64,000 nucleotides of DNA. Origin: Tuctoria greenei. Taxonomy: Eukaryota > Streptophyta > Magnoliopsida > Poales > Poaceae. The position numbers and the translations under genes are program-made. Positions 36,101 through 48,131 of this stretch are shown here, in pieces. The stretch is from NCBI GenBank assembly GCA_036927565.1, contig JAYESD010000004.1:71298933-71362932 (forward strand), read 5' to 3'. The notes below the pieces were generated by a model. The model searched no databases, was not told where the DNA came from, and saw nothing but the letters and a program-made list of their open reading frames with translations. Each line of letters opens with the position of its first letter. The stretch's first letter is position 1.

Positions 36101-39100
36101 AGTAATTTTCAAAAAATTCAAATTTTCGCGTGAATTAAAAGGGGTTGGCATTCTATTTTACTCAAAACGCAGTTTTCTTTCAAAAAATAACCATAAATTC
36201 ATTTTCTTCGAGATCGAGCTTATATTCCATGTTGTATATGCTTTACGTAGACATATGTAAGTTTTCACAAATTTTTAAAAATTTGAAATTTTCTCGTGAA
36301 TTCAAATGGGTTAGCCTTCGATTTTACCCCCTAACGTAGTTTTCTTCCAAAAAATGACTGTAAATTCATTTCTCTTCTAGATAAAGGTCACATTCCATGT
36401 TGTATATGTATTACATAGCCATAGATTAGTTTTCAGGAATTTTTAAAAAAATTCTAATTTTCTTGTGAATTCAAAGTGTTTATCCTTCTATTTAACTCAA
36501 AACTCAGTTTTCTTTTAAAAAAATGACCATAAATTCATTTTTCTTCGAGATCGAGCTGGTATTCCATGGTGTATATGTATTACGTAGTCATATGTAAGTT
36601 CTCAGGAATTTCCAAAAAACTCAATTTTTTGCGTGAATTCAAAGGTGTTAGCCTTCTATTTTACTCAAAGAATTTTCTTCCAAAAAATGAACGTAAATTC
36701 ATTTTTCTTCAAGATTGAGCTTGTATCTCATGTTGTATATGTATTACATAGCCATATGTAAGTTTTCGGGAATTTTAAAATAATTAAATTTTTTGCGTGA
36801 ATTCAAAAGGTTAGCCTTCTATTTTACTCAAAACGTAGTTTTCTTCCAAAAAATGACCATAAATCCATTTCTTCGGGGTCGAGCTTGTATTACATGTTGC
36901 ACATGCATTAGGTAGCCATACATAACTTTTCGAGAATTTTCGAAAAATTCAAATTTTCATGTGAATTCAAAGGGTTTAGCATTCTATTTTGCTCGAACCT
37001 CAGTTTTCTTCCAAAAAATGACCGTAAATTCATTTTTCTTCGAGATCAAGCTTGTATCCCACGTTGTATATGTATTACGTAGCCATACGTTAATTTTCGC
37101 GAGAGTTCAAAGTGGTTGGCCTTCTATTTTACTCAAAACGCAGTTTTCTTCCAAAAAATGGCCGTAAATTCATTTTCTTCAATATCGAGCTTGTATTCCG
37201 TGTTTTATATGCATTATGTAGCCATACGTAAGTTTTCGGGAATTTTCAAAAAGTTCAAATTTTTGCATGAATTCAAAGGGTTTATCCTTCTATTTTACTC
37301 AGAACGTAATTTTCTTCCAAAAAATGACCGTAAATTTATTTCTCTTCAAGATTGAGCTTGTATCCCATGTTGTATATGCACTACATAGCTATACGTAAGT
37401 TTTCGGGAATTTAAAAAAATTAAAATTTTTTGCGTGAATTCAAATGGGTTAGCCTTCTATTTTACTCAAAACGCAGTTTTCTTCCGAAAAATGACCGTAA
37501 ATTCATTTTCTTTGGGATCGAGCTTGTATTTCATATTGTACATGCATTATGTAGCCATACGTAAGTTTTCTGGAATTTTCAAAAAAAGTCTAATTTTCAT
37601 GTGAGTTCAAAGGGGTTAGCCTTTGATTTTACTGAAAACGCAGTTTTCTTCCAAGAAATGACCGTATATTCATTTTTCTTCGATATCGAGCTTGTATACC
37701 TTGTTTTTCATGCATTACGTACCCATACGTAAGTTTCTGCAAATTTTTAAAAATTTGAAATTTTTGCGTGAATTCAAAGGGGCTAGCCTTTGATTTTACT
37801 CCGAACGTGGTTTTCTTCCAAAAATGATCGTAAACTCATTTTTCTTCGATATCGAGCTTGTATTCCATGTTGTATATGTATTACATAGCCATAAGTAAGT
37901 TTTTGGGAATTTTCAAAATATTCAAATTTTCGTGTGGATACGCCTTCGATTTTACTCAAAAAAGAGTTTCCTTTCAAAAAATGATCGTAAATTCATTTTC
38001 TTCAAGATCGAGCTTGTATTCCATGTTGTATATGCATTGCGTAGCCATATGTAAGTTTTTGGGAATTTTCAAAAAATTCAAATTTTCGCGTGAATTCAAA
38101 GGGTTTAGCCATATATTTTACTCAAACTCAGTTTTCTTCCAAAAAATGATGGTGAATTCATTTTTCTTTGAGATCGAGCTTGTATTCCACGTTGTACATG
38201 TATTACATAGCCATACGTAAGTTTCCAGGAATTCTCAAAAAATTCAAATTTTCTCGTGAATTCAAAGGGGTTAGCCTTGATTTTACTCCTAATGTGGTTT
38301 TCTTCTAAAAAATGACCGTAAATTCATTTTTCTTCGAGATCAAGCTTGTATCCCATGTTTTATATGTATTACGTAGCCATGCATAAGTTTTCGATAATTT
38401 TCAAAAAATTCAAATTTTCGCGTGAATTCAAAGGGGTTGGCATTCTATTTTACTCAAAACACAGTTTTCTTTCAAAAAATGACCTTAGATTCATTTTCTT
38501 CGAGATCGAGCTTATATTCCATGTTGTATATACTTTACGTAGCCATATGTATGTTTTAACAAATTTTTAAAAATTTGAATTTTTCTCGTGAATTCAAAAG
38601 GGTTAGCCTTCGATTTTACCCCTAACGTAGTTTTCTTCCAAAAAATGACCATAAATTAATTTTTCTTCAAGATTGATCTTGCATCCCATGTTGTATATGT
38701 ATTACATAGCCATACGTAAGTTTTCAGGAATTTTTAAATAATTAAAATTTTTGCATGAATTCAAAGGGGTTAGCCTTCTATTTTACTCAAAACGTAGTTT
38801 TCTTCCAAAAAATGACCTTAAATCCATTTCTTCGGGGTCGAGCTTGTATTACATGTTGCACATGCATTAGGTAGCCATACGTAACTTTTTGAGAATTTTC
38901 GAAAAATTCAAATTTTTATGTGATTTCAAAGGGTTTAGCATTCTATTTTACTCGAAACTCAGTTTTCTTCCAAAAAATGACCTTAAATTCATTTTTCCTC
39001 GAGATCAAGCTTGTATCCCATGTTGTATATGTATTACGTAGCCATACGTAAGTATTCAGGAATTTTAAAAATTCAAATTTTAGCGTGAATTCAAAGGGGT

Positions 39101-42100
39101 TGGCCTTCTATTTTACTCAAAACCCAGTTTTCTTCTAAAAAATGACCTTAAATTTATTTTCTTCAAGATCGAGCTTGTATTCCATGNNNNNNNNNNNNNN
39201 NNNNNNNNNNNNNNNNNNNNNNNNNNNNNNNNNNNNNNNNNNNNNNNNNNNNNNNNNNNNNNNNNNNNNNNNNNNNNNNNNNNNNNAGCCATACATTAGT
39301 TTTCGGGAATTTTAAAAAAAATCTAATTTTCACGTGAATTCAAAGGGTTTATCCTTCTATTTAACTCAAAACTCAGTTTTCTTTTAAAAAATGACCGTAA
39401 ATTCATTTTTCTTCGAGATCGAGCTGGTATTCCATGGTGTATATGTATTACGTAGTCATATGTAAGTTCTCAGGAATTTCCAAAAAATTCAAATTTTTGC
39501 GTGAATTCAAAGGTGTTAGCCTTCTATTTTACTCAAACAATTTTCTTCCAAAAAATGAACGTAAATTCATTGTTCTTCAAGATTGAGCTTGTATCTCATG
39601 TTGTATATGTATTACATAGCCATACGTAAGTTTTCGGAAATTTTAAAATAATTAAATTTTTTGCGTGAATTCGAAAGGGTTAGCCTTCTATTTTACTCAA
39701 AACGTAGTTTTCTTCCAAAAATGACCATAAATCCATTTCTTCGGGGTCGAGCTTGTATTACATGTTGCACATGCATTAGGTAGCCATACGTAACTTTTCG
39801 AGAATTTTCGAAAATTCAAATTTTCATGTGAATTCAAAGTGTTTAACATTCTATTTTACTCGAAACTCAGTTTTCTTCCAAAAAATGACCGTAAATTCAT
39901 TTTTCTTCGAGATCAAGCTTATATCCCATGTTGTATATGTATTACGTAGCCACACATTAATTTTCACGAGAATTCAAAGTGGTTGGCCTTCTATTTTACT
40001 CAAAACGCAGTTTTCTTCCAAAAAATGGCCGTAAATTCATTTTCTTCAATATCGAGCTTGTATTCCGTGTTTTATATGCATTATGTAGCCATACGTAAGT
40101 TTTCGGGAATTTTCAAAAATTTCAAATTTTTGCATGAATTCGAAGGGTTTATCCTTCTATTTTACTCAAAACATAATTTTCTTCCAAAAAATGACCGTAA
40201 ATTTATTTCTCTTCAAGATTGAGCTTGTATCCCATGTTTTATATGCACTACATAGCCATACGTAAGTTTTCGGGAATTTAAAAAAATTAAAATTTTTTGC
40301 GTGAATTCAAAGGGGTTAGCCTTCTATTTTACTCAAAACGTAGTTTTCTTCCGAAAAATGACTGTAAATTCATTTTCTTTGGGATCGAGCTTGTATTCCA
40401 TATTTTACATGCATTATGTAGCCATACGTAAGTTTTCTGGAATTTTCAAAAAAATTCTAATTTTCATGTGAGTTCAAAGGGGTTAGCCTTTGATTTTACT
40501 GAAAACGCAGTTCTCTTCCAAGAAATGACCGTATATTCATTTTTCTTCGATATTGAGCTTGTATACCTTGTTTTTCATGCATTATGTACCCATACATAAG
40601 TTTTTGCAAATTTTTAAAAATTTGAAATTTTTGCGTGAATTCAAAGGGGTTAGCCTTTGATTTTACTCCGAACGTGGTTTTCTTCCAAAAATGATCGTAA
40701 ACTCATTTTTCTTCGATATCGAGCTTGTATTCCATGTTGTATATGTATTACATAGCCATAAGTAAGTTTTTGGGAATTTTCAAAATATTCAAATTTTTGT
40801 GTGGGTACGCCTTCGATTTACTCAAAAAAGAGTTTCCTTTCCAAAAATGATCGTAAATTCATTTTCTTCAAGATCGAGCTTGTATTCCATGTTGTATATG
40901 CATTGCGTAGCCATACGTAAGTTTTTGGGAATTTTCAAAAAATTCAAATTTTCGCGTGAATTCAAGGTTTAGCCATATATTTTACTCAAACTCAGTTTTC
41001 TTCCAAAAAATGATCGTAAATTCTTTTTTCTTTGAGATCGAGCTTGTATTTCACGTTGTACATGTATTACATAGCCATACGTATGTTTCCAAGAATTTTC
41101 AAAAAATTCAAATTTTTCTCGTGAATTCAAAGGGGTTAGCCTTGATTTTACTCCTAACGTGGTTTTCTTCTAAAAAATGACCGTAAATTCATTTTCTTCG
41201 AGATCAAGCTTGTATCCCATGTTTTATATGTATTACGTAGCCATGCGTAAGTTTTCGAGAATTTTCAAATAATTCAAATTTCCGCGTGAATTCAAAGGGG
41301 TTGGCCTTCTATTTTATTCAAAACGCAGTTTTCTTTCAAAAAATGACCTTAAATTCATTTTCTTTGAGATCGAGCTTGTATTCCATGTTGTATATGCTTT
41401 ACGTAGCGATATGTAAGTTTTCACAAATTTTTAAAAATTTGAAATTTTTCGTGAATTCAAAAGGGTTAGCCTTCGATTTTACCCCTAACATAGTTTTCTT
41501 CTAAAAATGACCGTAAATTCATTTTTCTTCTAGATAAAGCTCGCATTCCGTGTTGTATATGTATTACATAGCTATACGTAAGTTTTCGGGAATTTTCAAA
41601 AAATTTCTAATTTTCACGTGAATTCAAAGGGTTTATCCTTTTATTTAACTCAAAACTCAGTTTTCTTTTAAAAAATGACGTAAATTCATTTTTCTTTGAG
41701 ATCGAGCTGGTATTCCATGGTGTATATGTATTACGTAGTCATATGTAAGTTCTTAGGAATTTCCAAAAAAAATCAATTTTTCGCGTGAATTCAAAGCTGT
41801 TAGCCTTCTATTTTACTCAAAAGGCAATTTTCTTCCAAAAAATGACGGTAAATTCATTTTTCTTCAAGATTGAGCTTGTATCCCATGTTGTATATGTATT
41901 ACATAGCCATACGGAAGTTTTCGGGAATTTTAAAATAATTAAATTTTTGCATGAATTCAGACGGGTTAGCCTTCTATTTTACTCAAAACGTAGTTTTCTT
42001 CCAAAAAATGACCGTAAATCCATTTCTTCGGGATCGAGCTTGTATTACATGTTGCACATGCATTAGGTAGCCATACGTAACTTTTCGAGAATTTCGAAAA

Positions 42101-42300
42101 ATTCAAACTTTCATGTGAATTCAAAGGGTTCAACATTCTATTTTACTCGAAACTCAATTTTTTTCCAAACAATGACCGTAAACTCATTTTCTTCGAGATC
42201 AAGCTTGTATCCCATGTTGTATATGTATTACGTAGCCATACGTTAATTTTCGCGAGAATTCAAAGTGGTTGGCCTTCTATTTTACTAAAAACGCAGTTTT
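33187..42300. repeat. Higher-order repeat of about 2.1-2.3 kb (13-14 monomers), four copies
   Basis: The variant CATGTGAGTTCAAAGG recurs near 33187, 35474, 37592 and 40467. The variant CGCGAGAGTTC/CGCGAGAATTC followed by AAAGTGGTTGGCC recurs near 34975, 37093, 39965 and 42253. The monomer with CATAAGTAAGTTTTTGGG and GGATACGCC recurs near 33445, 35565, 37858 and 40728. Spacings are about 2.12, 2.29 and 2.87 kb; the largest interval includes the assembly gap. The 0.17-kb differences equal one monomer. Confidence 0.8.
39187..39286. other. Assembly gap, 100 N
   Basis: Exactly 100 undetermined bases inside the satellite. The round number suggests a placeholder, so the true length is unknown. It falls within the third copy of the 2.3-kb higher-order repeat, and satellite monomers flank it on both sides. 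Confidence 0.99.
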
Positions 42301-45300
42301 CTTCCAAAAAAATGACCGTAAATTCATTTTCTTCAAGATCGAGCTTGTATTCCGTGTTTTATATTCATTAGTTGCCATACATAAGTTTTCAGGAATTTCC
42401 AAAAATTCAAATTATCGTGAATTCAAAGGTTTTAGAATTCTATTTTACTCAAAACACAATTTTCTTCCAAAAAATGACTGTAAATTCATTTTCTTCCAAA
42501 GTGGTTTAGCCTTCGAATTTACTCAAACGCAGTTTTCTTCCAAAAATGACCGTAAATTCATTTTTCTTCGAGATTGAGCATGTATTCCATGTTGCATATG
42601 TGTTACATAGCCATACGTAAGTTTTCTTGAATTTTCAAAAAATTCAAATTTTCGCGTGAATTAAAATGTGTTAGCCTTCGATTTTACTTAAAACACAGTT
42701 TTCTTCCAAAAAATGACCTTAAATTCATTTTTCTTCGAGATAGAGCTTGTATTCCATGTTGTATATGTATTACGTAGCCATACGTAAGTTTTTATGAATT
42801 TTCATAAAATTCAAATTTTCACTTGAATTCAAAGGGGTTAGCCTTCGATTTTACTCCTAACGTGGTTTTCTTCCAAAAATGACCGTAAATTCATTTTTCT
42901 TCTAGATAAAGCTTGCATTCCATGTTGTATATGTATTACATAACCATGCATAAGTTTTCGGGAATTTTCAAAAATTCGAATTTTTGCATGAATATGGTTT
43001 CGATTTTACTCAAAATCGCAGTTTTCTTCCAAAAATGATCATAAATTAATTTTCTTCGAGATGGAGCTTGTATTCCATGTTGTATATGCATCACGTAGCC
43101 ACATGTATGTTTTTTGGGAAATTTCAAAAAAATTCAAATTGCGTGAATTCAAAGGTTTGATTTTACTAAAAACATAATTTTCATTCAAAAAATGTCCATA
43201 AATTCATTTTTCTTTGATATCGAGCTTGTATTACATGTTGTATATGTATTACGTAGTCATACATAAGTTTTCGGGATTTTTCAAAAAATCAAATTTTCAC
43301 ATGAATTCAAAGGGGTTGTTAGCCTTCGTTTTTACTCAAAATGCAGTTTTCTTCCGAAAAATTACCGTAACTTAATTTTTTCTTCGAGATCGAGCTTGTA
43401 TCCCATGTTGTATATGTATTACGTAGTCATGCGTAAGTTTTCGGGAATTTTCAAAAAATTCAAATTTTCGCGTGAATTCGAAGGGGTATTTTTTTATTTA
43501 GCCTTTGATTTCACTCAAAATGTAGTTTTCTTCGAAAAAATGTCCATAAATTCATTTTTCTGCTAGGTCAATCTTGTATTCCACATTGTATATGTATTAT
43601 GTAGCCATACATAAGTTTTCTGGAATTTTCCAAAAATTCTAATTTTTGCGTGAATTTAAATGGTTAGCCTTCTATTTTACTCGAAACGCGGTTTTATTCC
43701 AAAAATGACCGTAAATTCGAGATCGAGCTTTTATTCGATGTTGTATATGCATTATGTAGCCATACGCAATTTTTCGAGAATTTTCAAAAAATTCAATATT
43801 TCGCGTGAATTCAAAGTGGTTGGCCTTCTATTTTACTCAAAACGCAGTTTTCTTCCAAAACATGACCGTAAATTCATTTTTCTTTGAGATCAAGCTTGCA
43901 TCCCATGTTGTATATGTACTACGTAGCCATACGTAAATTTTCGGGAATTTTAAAAAAATTAAAATGTTTGCGTGAATTCAAAGTGGTTGGCCTTCTATTT
44001 TACTCAAAACATAGTTTTCTTCCAAAAAATGACCGTAAATTAATTTTCTTCAATATCGAGCTTGTATTCCGTGTTTTATATGCATTATGTAGCCATACGT
44101 AAGTTTTCGGGAATTTTCAAAAAGTTCAAATTTTCGCATGAATTCAAAGGGTTTATCCTTCTATTTTACTCAAAACTCAGTTTTCTTCCAAAAAGTGACC
44201 GTAAATTCATTTTTCTTTGAGATCGAGCTGGTATTCCATGTTGTATATGTATTATGTAGTCATACGTATGTTTTCGGGAATTTCCAAAAAATTCAAATTT
44301 TCGCGTGAATTCAAAGGTGTTAGCCTTTATTTTACTCAAAACGTAATTTTCTTCCAAAAAATGACCGTAATTTCATTTCTCTTCAAGATTGAGCTTGTAT
44401 CCCATGTTGTATATGTATTACATAGTCATACGTAAGTTTTTGGGTTTTCAAAAAAAATTAAAATTTTTGCGTGAATTCAAAGTGGTTAGCCTTCTATTTT
44501 ACTCAAAATGCAGTTTTCTTCCTAAACATGACCGTAAATTCATTTTCTTTGGGATCGAGCTTGTATTCCATATTGTACATGCATTACGTAGCCATACGTA
44601 AGTTTTCTGGAATTTTCAAAAAAATTCTAATTTTCATGTGAGCCTTTGATTTTACTCAAAACGCAGTTTTGTTCCAAGAAATTACTGTATATTCATTTTT
44701 CTTCGATATCGAGCTTGTATACCATGTTTTACATGCATTACGTACCCATACGTAAGTTTTTGCAAATTTTTAAAATTTGAAATTTTTGCTTTAATTCAAA
44801 GGGGTTAGCCTTTGATTTTACTCCGAACGTGGTTTTCTTCCAAAAATGATTGTAAACTCCTTTTTCTTCGATATCGAGCTTGTATTCCATGTTGTATATG
44901 TATTACATAGCCATAAGTAAGTTTTTGGGAATTTTTAAAATATTCAAATTTTCGTGTGGGTACGCCTTCGATTTTTCTCAAAACGGAGGTTCCTTCCAAA
45001 AAACGATTGTAAATTCACTTTCTTCAAGATCGAGCTTGTATTCTATGTTGTATATGCATTGCGTAGCCATACGTAAGTTTTTGGGAATTTTCAAAAAAAA
45101 TCAAATTTTCACGTGAATTCGAAGGGTTTAGCCATATATTTTACTCAAAACTCAATTTTCTTCCAAAAATGATGGTAAATTCATTTTTCTTCGAGATCGA
45201 GCTTGTATTCCACGTTGTACATGTATTGCATAGCCATACATAAGTTTCCAGGAATTTTCAAAAAATTCAAATTTTCGCGTGAATTCAAAGAGGTTAGCCT

Positions 45301-47216
45301 TCTATTTTACTCAAACTACAGTTTTCTTCCAAAAAAGACAGTAAATTCATTTTCTTCGAGATCGATCTTGTATTCCATGTTGTATATGCATTACGTAGCC
45401 ATATGTAAGTTTTCGCAAATTTTTAAAATTTTGAAATTTTCTCGTGAATTCAAAGGGGTTAGCCTTCAATTTTACTCCTAACGTGGTTTTCTTCCAAAAA
45501 TGACGTAAATACATTTTTCTTCTAGATAAAGCTTGCATTCCATGTCGTATATGTATTACATAGCCGTACATAAGTTTTTGGGAATTTTCAAAAAAAAATT
45601 GAAGTTTCGAATGGATACGCTTTCGATTTTACTCAAAACGATTTTTCTTTCAAAAAAATGATCATCAATCAACTTTCTTCGAGATGGAGCTTGTATTCCA
45701 TGCTGTATATGCATTACGTAGCCACATGTAAGTTTTCGGGAATTTTCAAAAAAATTCAAATTTTCTCATGAATTCAAAGGTTCGATTTTACTAGAAACGC
45801 AATTTTCTCCCGAAAAATGTACGTAAATTCATTTTTCTTTGATATCGAGCATGTATTACATGTTGTATATGTATTAGTAGTCATACGTAAGTTTTCAGGA
45901 ATTTTCAAAAAAATAAAATTTTCACGTGAATTCAAAGGGGTTAGCCTTCGTTTTTACTCAAAACGCAGTTTTCTTCCAAAAAATGATCGTAAATTCTTTT
46001 TTCTTCGAGATCAATATTGTATCCCAGTTGTATATATATTACGTAGCCATACGTAAGTTTTTGGGAATTTTCAGAAATTTCAAATTTTCACGTGAATTGA
46101 AAGGGGTTATCCTTCTATTTTACTCAAAATGCAGTTTTCTTCCAAAAAAGGACCGTAAGTTCATTTTCTTCGGGATCGAGCTTGTATTCCATGTTGTATA
46201 TGCATTACGTAGCCATACGTAACATTTCTAGAATTTTTGAAAAATTCAAATTTTTGTGTGAATTCAAAGGGTTTAGCATTCTATTTTACTCAAAACTCAG
46301 TTTTCTTCTAAAAAAATGACCGTAAATTCATTTTCCTTCGAGATCAAGCTTGTATCCCATGTTGTATATGTATTACGTAGCCATACATAAGTTTTCGGGA
46401 ATTTTCAAAAAATTCAAATTTTCGTGTGAATTCAAAGGGGTTGGCCTTCTATTTTACTCAAAACGCAGTTTTCTTCCAAAAAATGACCTTAAATTCATTT
46501 TCTTCGAGATCGAGCTTGTATTCCATGTTGTATATGCTTTATGTAGCCATATGTGAGTTTTCGCAAATTTTTAAATTTTTAAAATTTTCTCGTGAATTCA
46601 AAGGGGTTAGCCTTCGATTTTACTCCTAACTTAGTTTTCTTCCAAAAAATGACCATAAATTCATTTTTCTTCTAGATAAAGCTCGCATTCCATGTTGTAT
46701 ATGTGTTACATAGCCATACATAAGTTTTCAGGAATTTTCATAAAAATTCTAATTTTCACGTGAATGCAAAGGGTTTATCCTTCTATTTAACTCAAAACTC
46801 AGTTTTCTTCCAAAAAATGACCGTAAATTCATTTTTCTTCGAGATCGAGCTGGTATTCCATGGTGTATATGTATTACGTTGTCATACGTAAGTTCTCGGG
46901 AATTTCCAAAAAATTCAAATTTTCGCGTGAATTCAAAGGTGTTAGCCTTCTAGTTTACTCAAAACGCAATTTTCTTCCAAAAAATGACCGTAAATTCAGT
47001 TTTCTTCAAGATTGAGCTTGTATCCCATGTTGTATATGTATTAAATAGCCATACATAAGTTTTCGAGAATTTAAAAAAAAATTAAAATTTTCGCGTGAAT
47101 TCAAAGGGGTTAGCCTTCTATTTTACTCAAAACGAAGTTTTCTTTCAAAAAATGACCGTAAATTCATTTTCTTCGGGATCGAGCTTGTATTCCATGTTGT
47201 ATATGCATTACGTAGC

Positions 47217-48092
47217 TGTCGGTCCCCTGCGTACCGGATACCCCTTGGGACTGCAAAGAGTGCAACAGAACTCCAACTATCTAAGTTGAAGACCTCCGAA
47301 GGCCCCACGTGTCATACAGAACCGGACCTGCCTCCCTTCTATGGTTAGTCCTGGTGCCTGCCACGTGTGTCATAAAACCGGAGCTACATTTCATACACGG
47401 GAATGCTCTGGACTAGATACTTGGGCGGCACCACGGACCTAACCCCCGACAGAGGGAAGCTCCGGTACTCACACGTGTACAACAACACTGGACCTACCCG
47501 TCCTAGACGGTAAGCTCCGAAGCTGCCACGTGTCCAACCGCTGAACCTTCAACTTCAGCAGGCTGATTGGTGGACCTCCAACAGCTCGGACCTTCAAGGG
47601 ACATTAAAGCTTCAAGACCCGATTATGTGTCATTAATGTTGTCTTAATGACACACGATCGGAGGACCCTATCCTTAATACCAGTAACACCACTATCAAGG
47701 CATGTTACCACGATGTTAATGGTAATTAAGTACATTAATTGTGTATTAAGCATCAGTAACCACCAGGGCCACATGTTGGGCCAGGCTAACGATGTAACGA
47801 CCGGTCCTTGTGCAATAAAAGGACTGGTCGAGCGATACACAAGGGAGGCTCCGACACACACGCCCACACGCGCTCAAGACACTCTAGTCTCTGACACTCT
47901 ACCGCTCAGACGCTCAATACAACAGCAACACACCCGTGGAGTAGGGTATTACGCTCAGGCGGCCCGAACCACGTAAATCCCCATGTCAACTTGCCACCTT
48001 GTTCTGAATCTCTGCGCGCCCACAACCGAACTACAAACTCCGCGGGCTGCCAAAGGTAGTACCGGAAGAATTGCCGGAACCAAACTCTGACA
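47217..48092 (+). repeat. 5' LTR of gypsy copy 2
   Basis: 876 bp, from TGTCGGTCCCC to CAAACTCTGACA. It matches the reverse complement of 22948-23812 along its length. TATA-like GCAATAAAAGG lies at 47812-47822. Confidence 0.93.
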
Positions 48093-48094
48093 GT

Positions 48095-48112
48095 TGGCAC
48101 GCCAGGTAGGGG
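48095..48112 (+). other. Primer binding site of gypsy copy 2
   Basis: TGGCACGCCAGGTAGGGG, 2 bases downstream of the LTR; one base different from copy 1. Confidence 0.75.
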
Positions 48113-48131
48113 CAGCGACCGATATTCCAAC

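Larger units (their letters stand above)
25500..47100. repeat. Long-range duplicated blocks within satellite block B
   Basis: The distinctive monomer with GAATTTTTGCATGAATACG recurs near 25709, 31370 and 42969. The deletion-bearing monomer GTAAATTCGAGATCGAGC recurs near 26430, 32250 and 43707. The segment around 29177-29879 matches 45926-46629 in order. Offsets of about 5.7-5.8, 11.5-11.6 and 16.7 kb indicate multi-kilobase duplications older than, or overlapping with, the 2.3-kb repeats. Confidence 0.7.
23813..47216. repeat. Satellite DNA array, block B (same 166-bp family, with assembly gap)
   Basis: The block A satellite continues without interruption except for 100 N at 39187-39286. Variants here include monomers with TTCTAGATAAAGCTTGCATT, TTAGCCATATATTTTACTC and GTTGGCCTTCTATTTTACTC, and others with AATATCGAGCTTGTATTCCG. 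Junction monomers carrying internal deletions occur near 24000, 26665, 28130, 30400, 30885, 42500 and 44640. No interspersed element or gene lies within the block. ORFs of 60-120 codons recur with the monomer period and are not genes. Confidence 0.97.

Noticed and set aside
1..47216. More than a hundred 60-120 codon ORFs in the satellite with recurring peptides such as MYSMLYMYYVAIRKF
   Set aside because: They repeat with the monomer period, occur in several frames and carry random truncations; they reflect a stop-poor monomer, not genes.
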